Of a stretch of 64,000 nt of DNA, positions 16,747 through 25,690 are shown piece by piece (position 1 is the stretch's first letter; each line of letters opens with the position of its first letter). The translations under genes and the position numbers were made by a program. The notes under the pieces were generated by a model that saw only the letters and a program-made list of their open reading frames with translations, did not search any database and was not told the DNA's origin. The stretch comes from Winogradskyella forsetii (GTDB taxonomy: Bacteria > Bacteroidota > Bacteroidia > Flavobacteriales > Flavobacteriaceae): the NCBI RefSeq assembly GCF_013394595.1, contig NZ_CP053348.1, positions 3,188,001 to 3,252,000 on the forward strand, in the 5' to 3' direction.

Positions 16747-17997
16747 ATGAGAACAAAGCTACTTTATCTTACTTTTATCATTATCACACCGTTAGCTTTT
16801 GCACAGACTACCTATGTACCAGATGATAATTTTGAGCAATACCTTATTAATGAAGGCTATGATGATGTCTTAGATGATTATGTACTCACAGCCAATATTG
16901 ATACCGTAACGCAAATGGTGATTAGCAACCGTAACATTTCAGATTTAACTGGCATTGAAGATTTTACAGCTTTAAGCCAACTCAATTGTAATACCAATCA
17001 AATAAGTACTGTAGATTTTTCTCAAAATACAAACCTTACATTTCTTAGCTGTACCTTTAACCAAATAGATGGCACTTTAGATTTATCTCAAAACACCTTA
17101 CTTGAGCAAATACATTGTAGAGAAAATTTAATCGATGAGTTAATACTGCCTGCAACCACCACTTTACAGGACCTAACGTTTTGGGATAACCAACTAACCT
17201 CACTAGATGTATCACAAAACCCTAACTTGGGCATATTAAGAGGAAATGATAATCTAATAAACGGCACTTTCGATTTGTCGCAAAACTTGGCAATACGCAC
17301 TGTAGAGCTGAATAATAATAATATTGACAATTTAGTACTGCCAGAATCTAGCTCTTTGCTAAAATTATGGTGTCGAGAGAATCAATTAACTGAACTCAAT
17401 GTGGGTGACCATACTGCCCTTAGAGAACTTCTATGTGGAAACAATCAAATTACAAACTTAAATTTATCCTTAAATACAGCCCTTGAAAGGTTGACGGCAA
17501 ATAATAATTTACTAAGTAGTTTAGATTTATCTAATAATTCGAATTTGATATATTTAGGAGTTCCAAATAATAATTTGGATTATATATCTGTTAAAAATGG
17601 TAATAATTATAATTTTATTCAGATACCAAATTTTGTAAATAACCCTTTACTAACTTGTATTGAAGTAGATGATGCTGTTTTTTCCACAAATAATTGGACA
17701 GATATTGACTCGCAATCCTATTTTAGCGAAGATTGTTCTAATTTAAGTACAGATGAATTTAATGAAGTCAATGCGCTTATATTTCCAAACCCAGTTATAG
17801 ATGAACTCTTTTTAAATTTTAAAACTTTAGAACACATCAATTACCAATTAGTAAGTCTAAATGGACGACTGGTATTTGAAGGCAGAATTACTAAAAAAAA
17901 TGAGAGCCTAGATCTCTCTGAAATTTCTTCAGGTGTTTATTTTTTAAAATTACAAACCTTGAATCGTTCTATAATAAAGAAAGTTGTAAAACAGTAA
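16747..17997 (+). CDS. Secreted leucine-rich-repeat protein with T9SS sorting domain (LRR-2)
   Basis: Also 416 residues and built like LRR-1: signal peptide ending AFAQ, the TTYVPDDNFEQYL start of the mature protein, leucine-rich repeats (about 45-295), the CIEVDD spacer, and a T9SS type A sorting domain (about 340-416). It begins 78 nt after LRR-1 on the same strand and is followed 55 nt later by the Cys-rich T9SS gene, so the three are probably expressed together. The last 22 codons are identical in DNA sequence to those of LRR-1, which points to gene conversion or a recent partial duplication. Confidence 0.9.
   Translation: MRTKLLYLTFIIITPLAFAQTTYVPDDNFEQYLINEGYDDVLDDYVLTANIDTVTQMVISNRNISDLTGIEDFTALSQLNCNTNQISTVDFSQNTNLTFLSCTFNQIDGTLDLSQNTLLEQIHCRENLIDELILPATTTLQDLTFWDNQLTSLDVSQNPNLGILRGNDNLINGTFDLSQNLAIRTVELNNNNIDNLVLPESSSLLKLWCRENQLTELNVGDHTALRELLCGNNQITNLNLSLNTALERLTANNNLLSSLDLSNNSNLIYLGVPNNNLDYISVKNGNNYNFIQIPNFVNNPLLTCIEVDDAVFSTNNWTDIDSQSYFSEDCSNLSTDEFNEVNALIFPNPVIDELFLNFKTLEHINYQLVSLNGRLVFEGRITKKNESLDLSEISSGVYFLKLQTLNRSIIKKVVKQ
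17932..17997 (+). repeat. 66-bp identical 3' end of LRR-2
   Basis: Exact copy of 16603-16668 (end of LRR-1). Confidence 0.9.
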
Positions 17998-18052
17998 TTT
18001 TTATAATTTTCTTAGGCTTAAAACATACTATTAATCAATTAAATCTTAAATT

Positions 18053-20503
18053 ATGAAGAAACAACTTTTCGGCATTTTATGCTTCCTCTTTATTTCAATT
18101 TCTTATGCCCAGATTATTATCCCTGGATGTACCTCTACTACTTGGGATGGTACTACTTGGTCTAATGGAGCTCCAAACGGTAATATTTCTGCTGTGATAG
18201 CTGGTGACTACAATACCTTAACGGATGGTAACTTTAGCTGTTGCGAACTTTTAATTAACACAGGTGTATTAGTTACAATTACTGATAATCTATTCATATC
18301 TGTTAGACGTAATGCCATTATAAATGGAAACCTTGTGGTACAAACTCAAGGCTCTTTTGTACAGATAGAAGATGGTACAAGTTTTAATTTAAACGGTAAT
18401 GCTACCGTAAACAAAACAACTGCACCATATGATTCTGCAACAGAAGTTACCTATTGGTCACCTCCCGTAGAGGGGCAAACAATAGATGACGTTTTTGGAG
18501 CTACTTATGGGGGTTACCGATATTATTTTAAAACTGAAAATTTTGAGGATTCACAAGAGGAAATAGGAAATACGGGTGTATTTATAGCTGGACAAGACGG
18601 TTTTGACGACGATTATAATTCCTGGACTTTTGCTAATACTACGGATCCTGCTGAGACTGGAGTAGGTTACATCGCCAGACAAGCTCCTGGTACTCCAGCT
18701 GGTACGACAGACTATACTTTTTCAGGGCAATTTCATAATGGTATAATTACGGTACCAATTACCAGAAACGATGACAATCTTGCTAACGAAGATGAAAACC
18801 CAATTTTTATTGGTAATCCTTATGCATCTGGAATTAGCGTAGAAAAATTCTTTGAAGCTAACACGTACCACCCAATAAATAACCCAAATGGAATCATTGG
18901 TGGTTATGCGGCCTTTTGGTCTGCACATACACCTCCAAGTGGTAACAACCAAGGAGGTCAAGTACTTAATTTTTTAAATATCGATTACGCTTATATTAAT
19001 TCTATGGGAGCAGTGAGACCAAGTAGTGTACAAGTCGGAGATCCTGATTATGATGATGTATTACCTAATGGTTCCATAGCTTCTGCTCAAGGTTTCTTTG
19101 TTAATTATTCTGATGATGCACCATCTGCAACAGGTGATATTATATTTAACAATGGTATGCGTGAAGTAGATGGTAATGAACAATTTTTTAGAACAGCTAA
19201 CACTGGTGGTGATAACAAATTATGGTTAAACCTTAATAGTCCCACTGGTGTTAACCATAACATTTTGATTGGTTATGCTGATGCTGCTACGAGTGGAGAT
19301 GACGGACAAGCCTATGATTTAAGAATGAGTACTCCACGCGGTGCATATGGAATTATTTACTCTAATATTGATGGATCTGATGAAAAATATAATATTCAGG
19401 GAAAAAACACCTATGATTTAAACCGCAGTGAAAAGATTTCTATAGGTTTATTTAATTCTGTAGAATCTGCCGAAGATGGTAGTGCAACAATAACAGAATA
19501 CACAATTTCTATTAGTGATGTCAAAGGTGATTTTATGTCTAATCGCAAAATATACATCAACGATACTTTATTAGATATTTGCCATGATTTAACGGCGTCT
19601 AGTTATACGTTTACATCAGAGGTCGGTGAGTTTAATGACCGCTTTACACTTAGTTTTTTAGACTGTAGTTTCTCTGATACATGCAGTGCCGTATTTGACG
19701 AAGTCGCTAGCTTTGTTGAGAAAAGAACTCAATGTGGAAAATATACTATTAATTTTCCAGGAGGTTATGATTTTAGCGCAAACGACTTAGTTTTAACGCA
19801 AGATGGAGTCGATACTCAATTAACCGAAGACACCAACGTTTATTTCATTGAAAATGGTATAAATGAATTTACCATTTCTGTATATGATAGTAACAAACAA
19901 TTATGTTATTCTAATGAGATTATTAGGGAAGTCGATTGCTTTAATGATAAATGTGGTGATTGTGAAGATGCTTATTATGATATCGTAGATTTAATTCAGG
20001 ATAGAAATCAGTGTGGGAAATTTAAAATTGTATTTCCAAAGAGACTTAGAGATTGTTATTCGCTTGTTGTAGATGCTAATGGCATTATTATCCCAATGGA
20101 AGAAAATACGACTATTAGATATCAAGAAGATGGTATTTTTACTTTAAATATTACACTTTACGATAAAGAAACAGGTAAAGAATGCTATACTGGCTCAACT
20201 TTATTAACTGTAGATTGTTATGGCAGCACTAATAGAAATGTAAATAGTGATGATGAAGATACTATTGAATTCTCTAAAGGCATGAAGCTATTCCCCAACC
20301 CAGCAACTAACGAATTTACAGTTAAATTTGATGATGCTTCAGAAGTACTTCAACAACTTACTTTAAAGAATATTATGGGTAAAGTTCTTAAATTAAGTAA
20401 CTCTGAAACGGTTCAACTTAACGGTTTAAGAACTGGTATTTACTTTGTAGAAATTGTAACTAAAGATGGTAACGTTTATAGAAAGCAACTAATTGTAAAA
20501 TAA
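18053..20503 (+). CDS. Cys-rich secreted protein with T9SS sorting domain, copy 1
   Basis: An 816-residue exported protein: signal peptide (about 1-19, ending SYAQ), an N-terminal region of about 120 residues resembling the head-region beta repeats of flavobacterial adhesins (TTWDGTTWSNGAPN), then a large middle region (YWSPPVEGQT, IFIGNPYAS, DNKLWLNLNSP) shared by many Flavobacteriaceae surface proteins. Two tandem Cys-rich units of about 90 residues start near 548 and 640 (CSAVFDE ... QCGKY; CEDAYYD ... QCGKF). A T9SS type A domain (about 745-816, LFPNPATNEF ... GIYFVEI) ends it. Function is probably adhesive. The paralogue at 34148-36688 has the same architecture. Confidence 0.88.
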   Translation: MKKQLFGILCFLFISISYAQIIIPGCTSTTWDGTTWSNGAPNGNISAVIAGDYNTLTDGNFSCCELLINTGVLVTITDNLFISVRRNAIINGNLVVQTQGSFVQIEDGTSFNLNGNATVNKTTAPYDSATEVTYWSPPVEGQTIDDVFGATYGGYRYYFKTENFEDSQEEIGNTGVFIAGQDGFDDDYNSWTFANTTDPAETGVGYIARQAPGTPAGTTDYTFSGQFHNGIITVPITRNDDNLANEDENPIFIGNPYASGISVEKFFEANTYHPINNPNGIIGGYAAFWSAHTPPSGNNQGGQVLNFLNIDYAYINSMGAVRPSSVQVGDPDYDDVLPNGSIASAQGFFVNYSDDAPSATGDIIFNNGMREVDGNEQFFRTANTGGDNKLWLNLNSPTGVNHNILIGYADAATSGDDGQAYDLRMSTPRGAYGIIYSNIDGSDEKYNIQGKNTYDLNRSEKISIGLFNSVESAEDGSATITEYTISISDVKGDFMSNRKIYINDTLLDICHDLTASSYTFTSEVGEFNDRFTLSFLDCSFSDTCSAVFDEVASFVEKRTQCGKYTINFPGGYDFSANDLVLTQDGVDTQLTEDTNVYFIENGINEFTISVYDSNKQLCYSNEIIREVDCFNDKCGDCEDAYYDIVDLIQDRNQCGKFKIVFPKRLRDCYSLVVDANGIIIPMEENTTIRYQEDGIFTLNITLYDKETGKECYTGSTLLTVDCYGSTNRNVNSDDEDTIEFSKGMKLFPNPATNEFTVKFDDASEVLQQLTLKNIMGKVLKLSNSETVQLNGLRTGIYFVEIVTKDGNVYRKQLIVK

Positions 20504-20527
20504 AAATGTATTTACCATAATTATATG

Positions 20528-20558
20528 AAAAATGAGAGAAGTGATTCTCTCATTTTTT
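20528..20558. terminator. Bidirectional terminator between the T9SS cluster and the secretion operon
   Basis: A perfect 13-bp stem (20528-20540 with 20545-20557) around GTGA, A-rich on the left and T-rich on the right. It lies between the convergent stops at 20503 and 20591. Nearly the same hairpin follows the inverted paralogue at 34097-34124. Confidence 0.85.
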
Positions 20559-20590
20559 GTTTTATTTAACTGGTAATTATACCATTAAGA

Positions 20591-21076
20591 CTATAAGTTC
20601 TTTTTTATTATTCGTCTTTCGTTATTAAAGCTAACCTCAATAGAATCTTTATAAAACGAAATAATATTTAAGCTCTCCATAATCTCACCACTAATTTTAT
20701 TTCTATAGAGCCTATTATCTATTTTAATTAGTAGCAATGGGTCATTAGACTTTTCTTGCTTTACAAATCCTAAGTATTGGATTTTTGGCCATTTTTGGTT
20801 AACTGGAACTTCTTTTTTTACTGTAAGACTATAAACTTTATTTGTAATAGATTTAGACGGCTTATTTAATGTTCCTAGAAATGGATCTCTTTCATAGGCT
20901 TTCAAATTAAACGTATCTTTTGCTATTAGAGGAATATCAATAGTTTCTTGAGATACAATGGTATCTGCTTCAATTGGGCTAGACACAAAAAAGGTATTTA
21001 CAAACTTGTAAATTAAAACACCCCAAATTAAAGAGACAACAACAATAAGAACTCTATTTATATTCTTTTTAGACAT
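20591..21076 (-). CDS. PilP/GspC-like inner-membrane component of a type II secretion/type IV filament machine
   Basis: A 161-residue bitopic protein with one N-terminal membrane helix (about 8-28), a short linker, and a periplasmic part that begins ERDPFLGTL. The RDPF motif is characteristic of PilP and of the homology region of GspC, both of which link the inner-membrane platform to the secretin. The C-terminal half is predicted beta-rich (KWPKIQYLGFV ... LLLIKIDNRLYR). It is the last gene of a 13-gene minus-strand operon, starting 1 nt after the FN3 lipoprotein stop. Assignment rests on motif, topology and position. Confidence 0.7.
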   Translation of the reverse strand: MSKKNINRVLIVVVSLIWGVLIYKFVNTFFVSSPIEADTIVSQETIDIPLIAKDTFNLKAYERDPFLGTLNKPSKSITNKVYSLTVKKEVPVNQKWPKIQYLGFVKQEKSNDPLLLIKIDNRLYRNKISGEIMESLNIISFYKDSIEVSFNNERRIIKKNL

Positions 21077-21077
21077 T

Positions 21078-22058
21078 TTAGTTTATTACTATAGTGTTAT
21101 ATGTAGAAACCACTCCTTGGTTCCCTGCATCATCATTTGTCTTTACACGCCAGTAATAGTCCCCTACTTCTAAAAATGTAATACTCTGAGTGTCTAAAGA
21201 TGTACTGTAAGTTTCAGCATTAGTAAAAGCTGTATTCGTTGCTATTTCTAAAATATGCGTTAATGGAGCATTTATGCTACCTAAATCAGTACCTGTGTCC
21301 CAAGAGAACACAACTTCAGTATTTATCACTGCAATTGCGTTATCCGCAGGGTTAATTAAGGCTGGTGTATTGGGTGCACTTGTATCTAAAAAGATACTTC
21401 TGCTTGCAAACTCAGTTTCTGTTACTGTAGTATCATTTATAGCTTTAACTTTCCATACGTACTCTGCATCTTCATTTAAAAATGTGCTTACAATAGTATG
21501 CGATGTATTAGTTATATCTGATTCTTGGTATACCGTTGCAGTATTGCCAGAAAGTTGTTTATCTAACTCAAAGGTATAAGAGTCTGCAGTAGCAATAGCT
21601 GACCAAGTTGTAAGAATACCAGAAGGTGAATTGGTATAATAATTATCAGTTGGTGTATTTAGAAAAATGGTTTGATTTGTTAAATCATCTGATGCTTCAA
21701 TGGTAAAATTTACAGGAAAAGTATATGCGGTTTGATACGCAAAATTTTCACCTCTTACTCTCCATGCATAGGCACCAGGTCCTAAAGGATATTCTAAACT
21801 ATTTGTAGGCACCAAAGAATCTAATATGATTACATTATTATTATTTTCTACTTGTATAGTATAATCATCTGCCCCATCCAAAGCATTCCATTGAAATAAA
21901 ACTGAATTAGAAGTGATTATTTGACCAGAGGTTGGTGCAGTAGTGCTAACCATATCGTTAGTTAAATCTTCTTCTAAAACATCATCACAACCAAAGACGA
22001 AAAGGATTAAAATTACCACTGATATTATTAAGTTACCTACTTTGAATATCTTTCTCAT
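21078..22058 (-). CDS. Fibronectin type III-like lipoprotein in the secretion operon
   Basis: A 326-residue lipoprotein: a long basic and hydrophobic N-terminus ending in FGCDD (Cys24 acylated) and three FN3-like repeats at about 38-125, 130-220 and 225-326 (each with WNALDGADDYTIQVENN-like, WSAIATADSYTFELD-like or WDTGT...HILEIATN-like strands). It overlaps the upstream PilO/GspM gene by 26 nt, so it belongs to the operon. FN3 lipoproteins are not a standard part of type II secretion systems; it could be a secretin pilotin or a surface accessory, which is inference. Confidence 0.8.
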   Translation of the reverse strand: MRKIFKVGNLIISVVILILFVFGCDDVLEEDLTNDMVSTTAPTSGQIITSNSVLFQWNALDGADDYTIQVENNNNVIILDSLVPTNSLEYPLGPGAYAWRVRGENFAYQTAYTFPVNFTIEASDDLTNQTIFLNTPTDNYYTNSPSGILTTWSAIATADSYTFELDKQLSGNTATVYQESDITNTSHTIVSTFLNEDAEYVWKVKAINDTTVTETEFASRSIFLDTSAPNTPALINPADNAIAVINTEVVFSWDTGTDLGSINAPLTHILEIATNTAFTNAETYSTSLDTQSITFLEVGDYYWRVKTNDDAGNQGVVSTYNTIVIN

Positions 22059-22569
22059 AATTTTGAAATATTATTTTTGAATACAATTTTTCTGTTCGTG
22101 TTTTAAAATCTTTTTTAATAAAAAACGTAACGTTTACCAATCTAGAATAGGTGAATTTTTTTTCAAAATTATAAATAACCTCTAACAAATCTCTAAAAGA
22201 ACCTTCTAGTGTTAATTGATTAGAATATATAATAAAATCGTTGTCTTTAGCGTTATGAACCTCTTCAATATTATCTACAGAAACACGATTATGATTATTG
22301 GTTACAAAATTTAATATCTCTTGCTGTACCAACTCTGGCTCAATACTTTCTTCACCTATTAAATTATTTAAAAACTTAATTTCTTTATCTAAAGCACTAA
22401 CATCATTGGATGCCGAATTTATATAGTTTAAACGCTCATTAAGTGATTTACTCTCTTTATAAGAATCAATAGTTAAACTAAATGATCTTTTATAAGCACT
22501 AATACTTAATAAAACTCCGACGAGAATTAAGATAAAAAACTTTTTCTTGTATGAAATATTATCAAACAT
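22033..22569 (-). CDS. PilO/GspM-like platform protein
   Basis: A 178-residue protein with an N-terminal membrane helix (about 8-26), a coiled-coil stretch (about 30-70, SLNERLNYINSAS) and a C-terminal ferredoxin-like domain (about 85-170). This is the layout of PilO and GspM, which pair with PilN/GspL in the inner-membrane platform. It follows the GspL/PilMN gene with a 1-nt gap. Sequence similarity in this family is always low, so the call rests on topology, size and order. Confidence 0.7.
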   Translation of the reverse strand: MFDNISYKKKFFILILVGVLLSISAYKRSFSLTIDSYKESKSLNERLNYINSASNDVSALDKEIKFLNNLIGEESIEPELVQQEILNFVTNNHNRVSVDNIEEVHNAKDNDFIIYSNQLTLEGSFRDLLEVIYNFEKKFTYSRLVNVTFFIKKDFKTRTEKLYSKIIFQNYEKDIQSR

Positions 22570-22570
22570 C

Positions 22571-23749
22571 TTATCTAATCTCTAGTTTTATTTCAAAATC
22601 GTAATTATTAGTTCTATTGGCTTGGTAGTTGATAATATCTGATTTTGAAATCCAATCAATCTTTTTTAGCCCTTTATACCAATCATTAAATGTTATATTT
22701 GAAGAAGATTCTCCTTTAATAACTATAATATTCTCTTCAAATCTTATCTTTTCTGAGGTTTTAATCTTTCTATCATAAGGGAACAATGAAAAGGTATTTA
22801 AAGTGATTGATTTTGGAATACTTATGGTTAATTCATTAATGTAATACGCTAAAAATCGAGAGGTAAAAACACCAGATTCATATAAAATTTCCTTTTTATT
22901 ATCTCTATCTTTTTGAAGGTCTTTAATAATATCATACGTTTCTTGAACAGATTGTATGTTTGAATTTATACTTATTATTTCATTATTATAATGACCAAGC
23001 ATTAAATAACTTATTAATAAAAGACTAAAAAAACCTCCGAGTAGCATAACCCCTAAAATTTCAAAATATTTTTTAAAATCCGCTTCCTCTTTATTGGCTT
23101 TGAGGAAATCATTTTCATATTGAAACGTTTCTATTGGGTAAAAATAGTTAATTGCTGAAGCTAGTAATGCCGTTTCTTTTTCGGATATTGCTTGGTTATC
23201 TATAGCTAGAATTTTATTCTTGTTTGTTGTTTCAAAACTTAACAGAATGTCATTATCAACTTTTAATTCGGTACTATTTGATATGACATTTTTGTCTTCT
23301 GAAAGTTTCGATAATAAAGTAGCTATAAAAGGACCTACACTATAATCTATAACTAATAAATTAGCAGCATTAAACATGCTAATATGCTCTAGTACTTTTT
23401 CTTTTCTTATTACAGAAATAAAAACATCCTTGTTTTGAATGTACTCGTAAAAATAAAAATCGTTTTTGTTTACATTTAATAAGGCTTTAGATCTATAATC
23501 TGAAATATGAGCTGTTTTTTTATTTAGAACCCCTTTTCCTGAAAAATTTAGAATTACTGGTGGCTTTTTTTCTAAAGCTTCTTCTACCTGATTAAATGAT
23601 TTATATGAAGCCTGATTACTAATTATTAACTTATTGTTTTTCTGAGATACATTAACAAAAGTATAAGATATTTTTTCTGTTTCAAAATATATACCTATTA
23701 CTACAATGGTATTATGTTTTAATAATATATTTATTAAACTACTAAGCAT
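22571..23749 (-). CDS. GspL-like (fused PilM-PilN) platform protein
   Basis: A 392-residue protein with three parts: a cytosolic actin-like domain reminiscent of PilM/GspL (about 1-215; VIGIYFETEKISYTFVNVS), one membrane helix (about 232-252), then a coiled coil and a periplasmic ferredoxin-like domain as in PilN (about 260-392). GspL of type II systems has the same cytosolic, membrane and periplasmic order, whereas type IV pili usually split it into PilM and PilN. It would bind the GspE ATPase. Its start overlaps the secretin stop by one base. Confidence 0.75.
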   Translation of the reverse strand: MLSSLINILLKHNTIVVIGIYFETEKISYTFVNVSQKNNKLIISNQASYKSFNQVEEALEKKPPVILNFSGKGVLNKKTAHISDYRSKALLNVNKNDFYFYEYIQNKDVFISVIRKEKVLEHISMFNAANLLVIDYSVGPFIATLLSKLSEDKNVISNSTELKVDNDILLSFETTNKNKILAIDNQAISEKETALLASAINYFYPIETFQYENDFLKANKEEADFKKYFEILGVMLLGGFFSLLLISYLMLGHYNNEIISINSNIQSVQETYDIIKDLQKDRDNKKEILYESGVFTSRFLAYYINELTISIPKSITLNTFSLFPYDRKIKTSEKIRFEENIIVIKGESSSNITFNDWYKGLKKIDWISKSDIINYQANRTNNYDFEIKLEIR

Positions 23750-25689
23750 CAGTACTTTACCGTTGGTTTAATTAAAATATGAAGTTTTGATTTAGATTTC
23801 TTTTTAGCTCTACCGCTAAAAAACCATTTTATAACTGGAATTCTGGCGAGAAAAGGCACACCAGTTCCTGAGTTTTCCCTTGTTAGCTCATCTAAACCTC
23901 CCAACAGGGTCATTTCATTATTTTTTACCCGGATCTCAGAGTCAAAAGATTGTGTTGCTTTTCCTGGAGGTGCATTTTCACCAGCTCTACCTAAGAATGA
24001 GTTTTTTTCAACCCTAAGCTTTAGCGTAATTTGCTCATCTTTAGATACAAATGGTTTAATCGTAACGCTTAGATTAGCCTCCGTAGGTTTCCAAGTTCCA
24101 GATTGCGTAATTGTATTATTAATTCCTGTATTAAAAATGCTATTATTTTGCTCAAAATAATAATTCGTCTCTCCTATGGTTAACGTTGCCTCATGACCAC
24201 TTAAGGTTGCTATTTTAGGCGTAGATTCTAACTTAATTACAGAGTTATTTTCTAAAAATTGCAAATTCGCATAGAACTGCTCTGTTACTTTACCTAAATT
24301 AAATATTCCAAAACCATTAAAAATATCAATTAATCCATTTACAGATTCTGCATTTAAGTTAACGTCTGTTGTAGGGAATAAAACACCTGAGGTAACTCTG
24401 TTTACACCATTAGGATCTAAGCCTGCTTTTAATCCTGTCTGGATGTCGTGAGATTTATTATACTGAACGATAAATACTTCTAATTGTACCATGGGCACCA
24501 CTTTATCTATTTGATAAAGAAAAAGACGTAACTCTTCTATTTTTGGTTTTGAACCAGAAACAATTAACCCATTCAACTCAGGAAATTCCTTAATTTCTAA
24601 ATTGATTTTTAGTTCTGTAGGAATAGAATTCATTACGGTTTCTATAGTTCTGTTTTCCAACTGTATTAATTCTGTTGAGCGTAAACCTTCTTCACTTCTA
24701 TTTCCTATAAAATAAACCCCTGAAGCATCTTGATTATAAGTGAAATCTTTGCCTCTAAATACAATGTTTAAGAGATCTTCAAAACTAATCTCGGCAGCTA
24801 CTAAAGTTGTTTCTATTTCCGTAGGCAAGCTGTACATATAATAATTTAGACTTAATTTCTCTGCAGCCTCCATTATAAGACCAGTTGCATTTGCTTCTCT
24901 GGCATTAATATTTAGAAAACCAGAGTCTGAGATTGTCACCTCATAAAAATCTTCAATACCTTCGGTACCTGCGCCACCTTGTACGCCTTTTCGTATTCTA
25001 TTGCTTGATTGGCTAGAATTAGTTACAATCGTTTTTACTTCTTTTGGCGTTTCATCTTTTTGGATAAAATAGGATCCGTTTTCATTTTTGATTACTATTA
25101 AACCATTAGACTGCCCAATCATATCCATGATGTCATCAAATGGTCGGTTTTGAAAATAACCTGTTATTTTTTGATTCTTAGCATCAGGAGATACAATAAC
25201 ATTTCTGCCAGACTCCTTCGTTATCTTTTCGGCAACACTGGGTAAAGAATCATTTCTTAGATTTACGGACAAAAACTCATTTTCACTTCTGTATGTAATG
25301 TCTATTGGTTTTGCAATTACTTTTTCAGGTACTTTTTCTACTTCCTTTCGTTTTTTGAACACTATAAATTTGTTAACAAACTCGACCTCAATATTGTGCT
25401 GTTTAATTAAGAATAACAAAACTTCTTTTACTGGAACATCGAAATAATTACTTTCTACAATGGTATTTAATTGTGGGTCAACATCTACATTTAATCTGTG
25501 TTCAAGTGCTAAAGAGCTTATAAATGTATATAAATTAAGGCCTGTAACCTCTGATTCTACTCTTTCGTTAAGTCCTGGTTGCTGAAAAGCCACTACTTCT
25601 AGTTTTTCTTCAATTGTACTTAACGGTTGTTGCTGTGCCAGACTAATGGTGACAATAAACAACGTAAACATTACTATTACTTTCTTCAT
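23749..25689 (-). CDS. gspD: Secretin (GspD/PilQ family)
   Basis: Forms the outer-membrane channel of the machine. From ATG 25689 it is 646 residues: signal peptide (MKKVIVMFTLFIVTISLAQ), two STN-type domains (about 25-115 and 130-215), N-domains (about 255-390, including the LRLFLYQIDKV segment), and the secretin domain (about 395-646) with VPMVQLEVFIV, LESTPKIATLSG and the closing VPFLARIPVIKWFF. An ATG at 25698 would add MDN and overlap the GspE stop; I prefer 25689, which gives a better signal peptide. I cannot distinguish GspD from PilQ by sequence alone. Confidence 0.9.
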   Translation of the reverse strand: MKKVIVMFTLFIVTISLAQQQPLSTIEEKLEVVAFQQPGLNERVESEVTGLNLYTFISSLALEHRLNVDVDPQLNTIVESNYFDVPVKEVLLFLIKQHNIEVEFVNKFIVFKKRKEVEKVPEKVIAKPIDITYRSENEFLSVNLRNDSLPSVAEKITKESGRNVIVSPDAKNQKITGYFQNRPFDDIMDMIGQSNGLIVIKNENGSYFIQKDETPKEVKTIVTNSSQSSNRIRKGVQGGAGTEGIEDFYEVTISDSGFLNINAREANATGLIMEAAEKLSLNYYMYSLPTEIETTLVAAEISFEDLLNIVFRGKDFTYNQDASGVYFIGNRSEEGLRSTELIQLENRTIETVMNSIPTELKINLEIKEFPELNGLIVSGSKPKIEELRLFLYQIDKVVPMVQLEVFIVQYNKSHDIQTGLKAGLDPNGVNRVTSGVLFPTTDVNLNAESVNGLIDIFNGFGIFNLGKVTEQFYANLQFLENNSVIKLESTPKIATLSGHEATLTIGETNYYFEQNNSIFNTGINNTITQSGTWKPTEANLSVTIKPFVSKDEQITLKLRVEKNSFLGRAGENAPPGKATQSFDSEIRVKNNEMTLLGGLDELTRENSGTGVPFLARIPVIKWFFSGRAKKKSKSKLHILIKPTVKY

Positions 25690-25690
25690 A

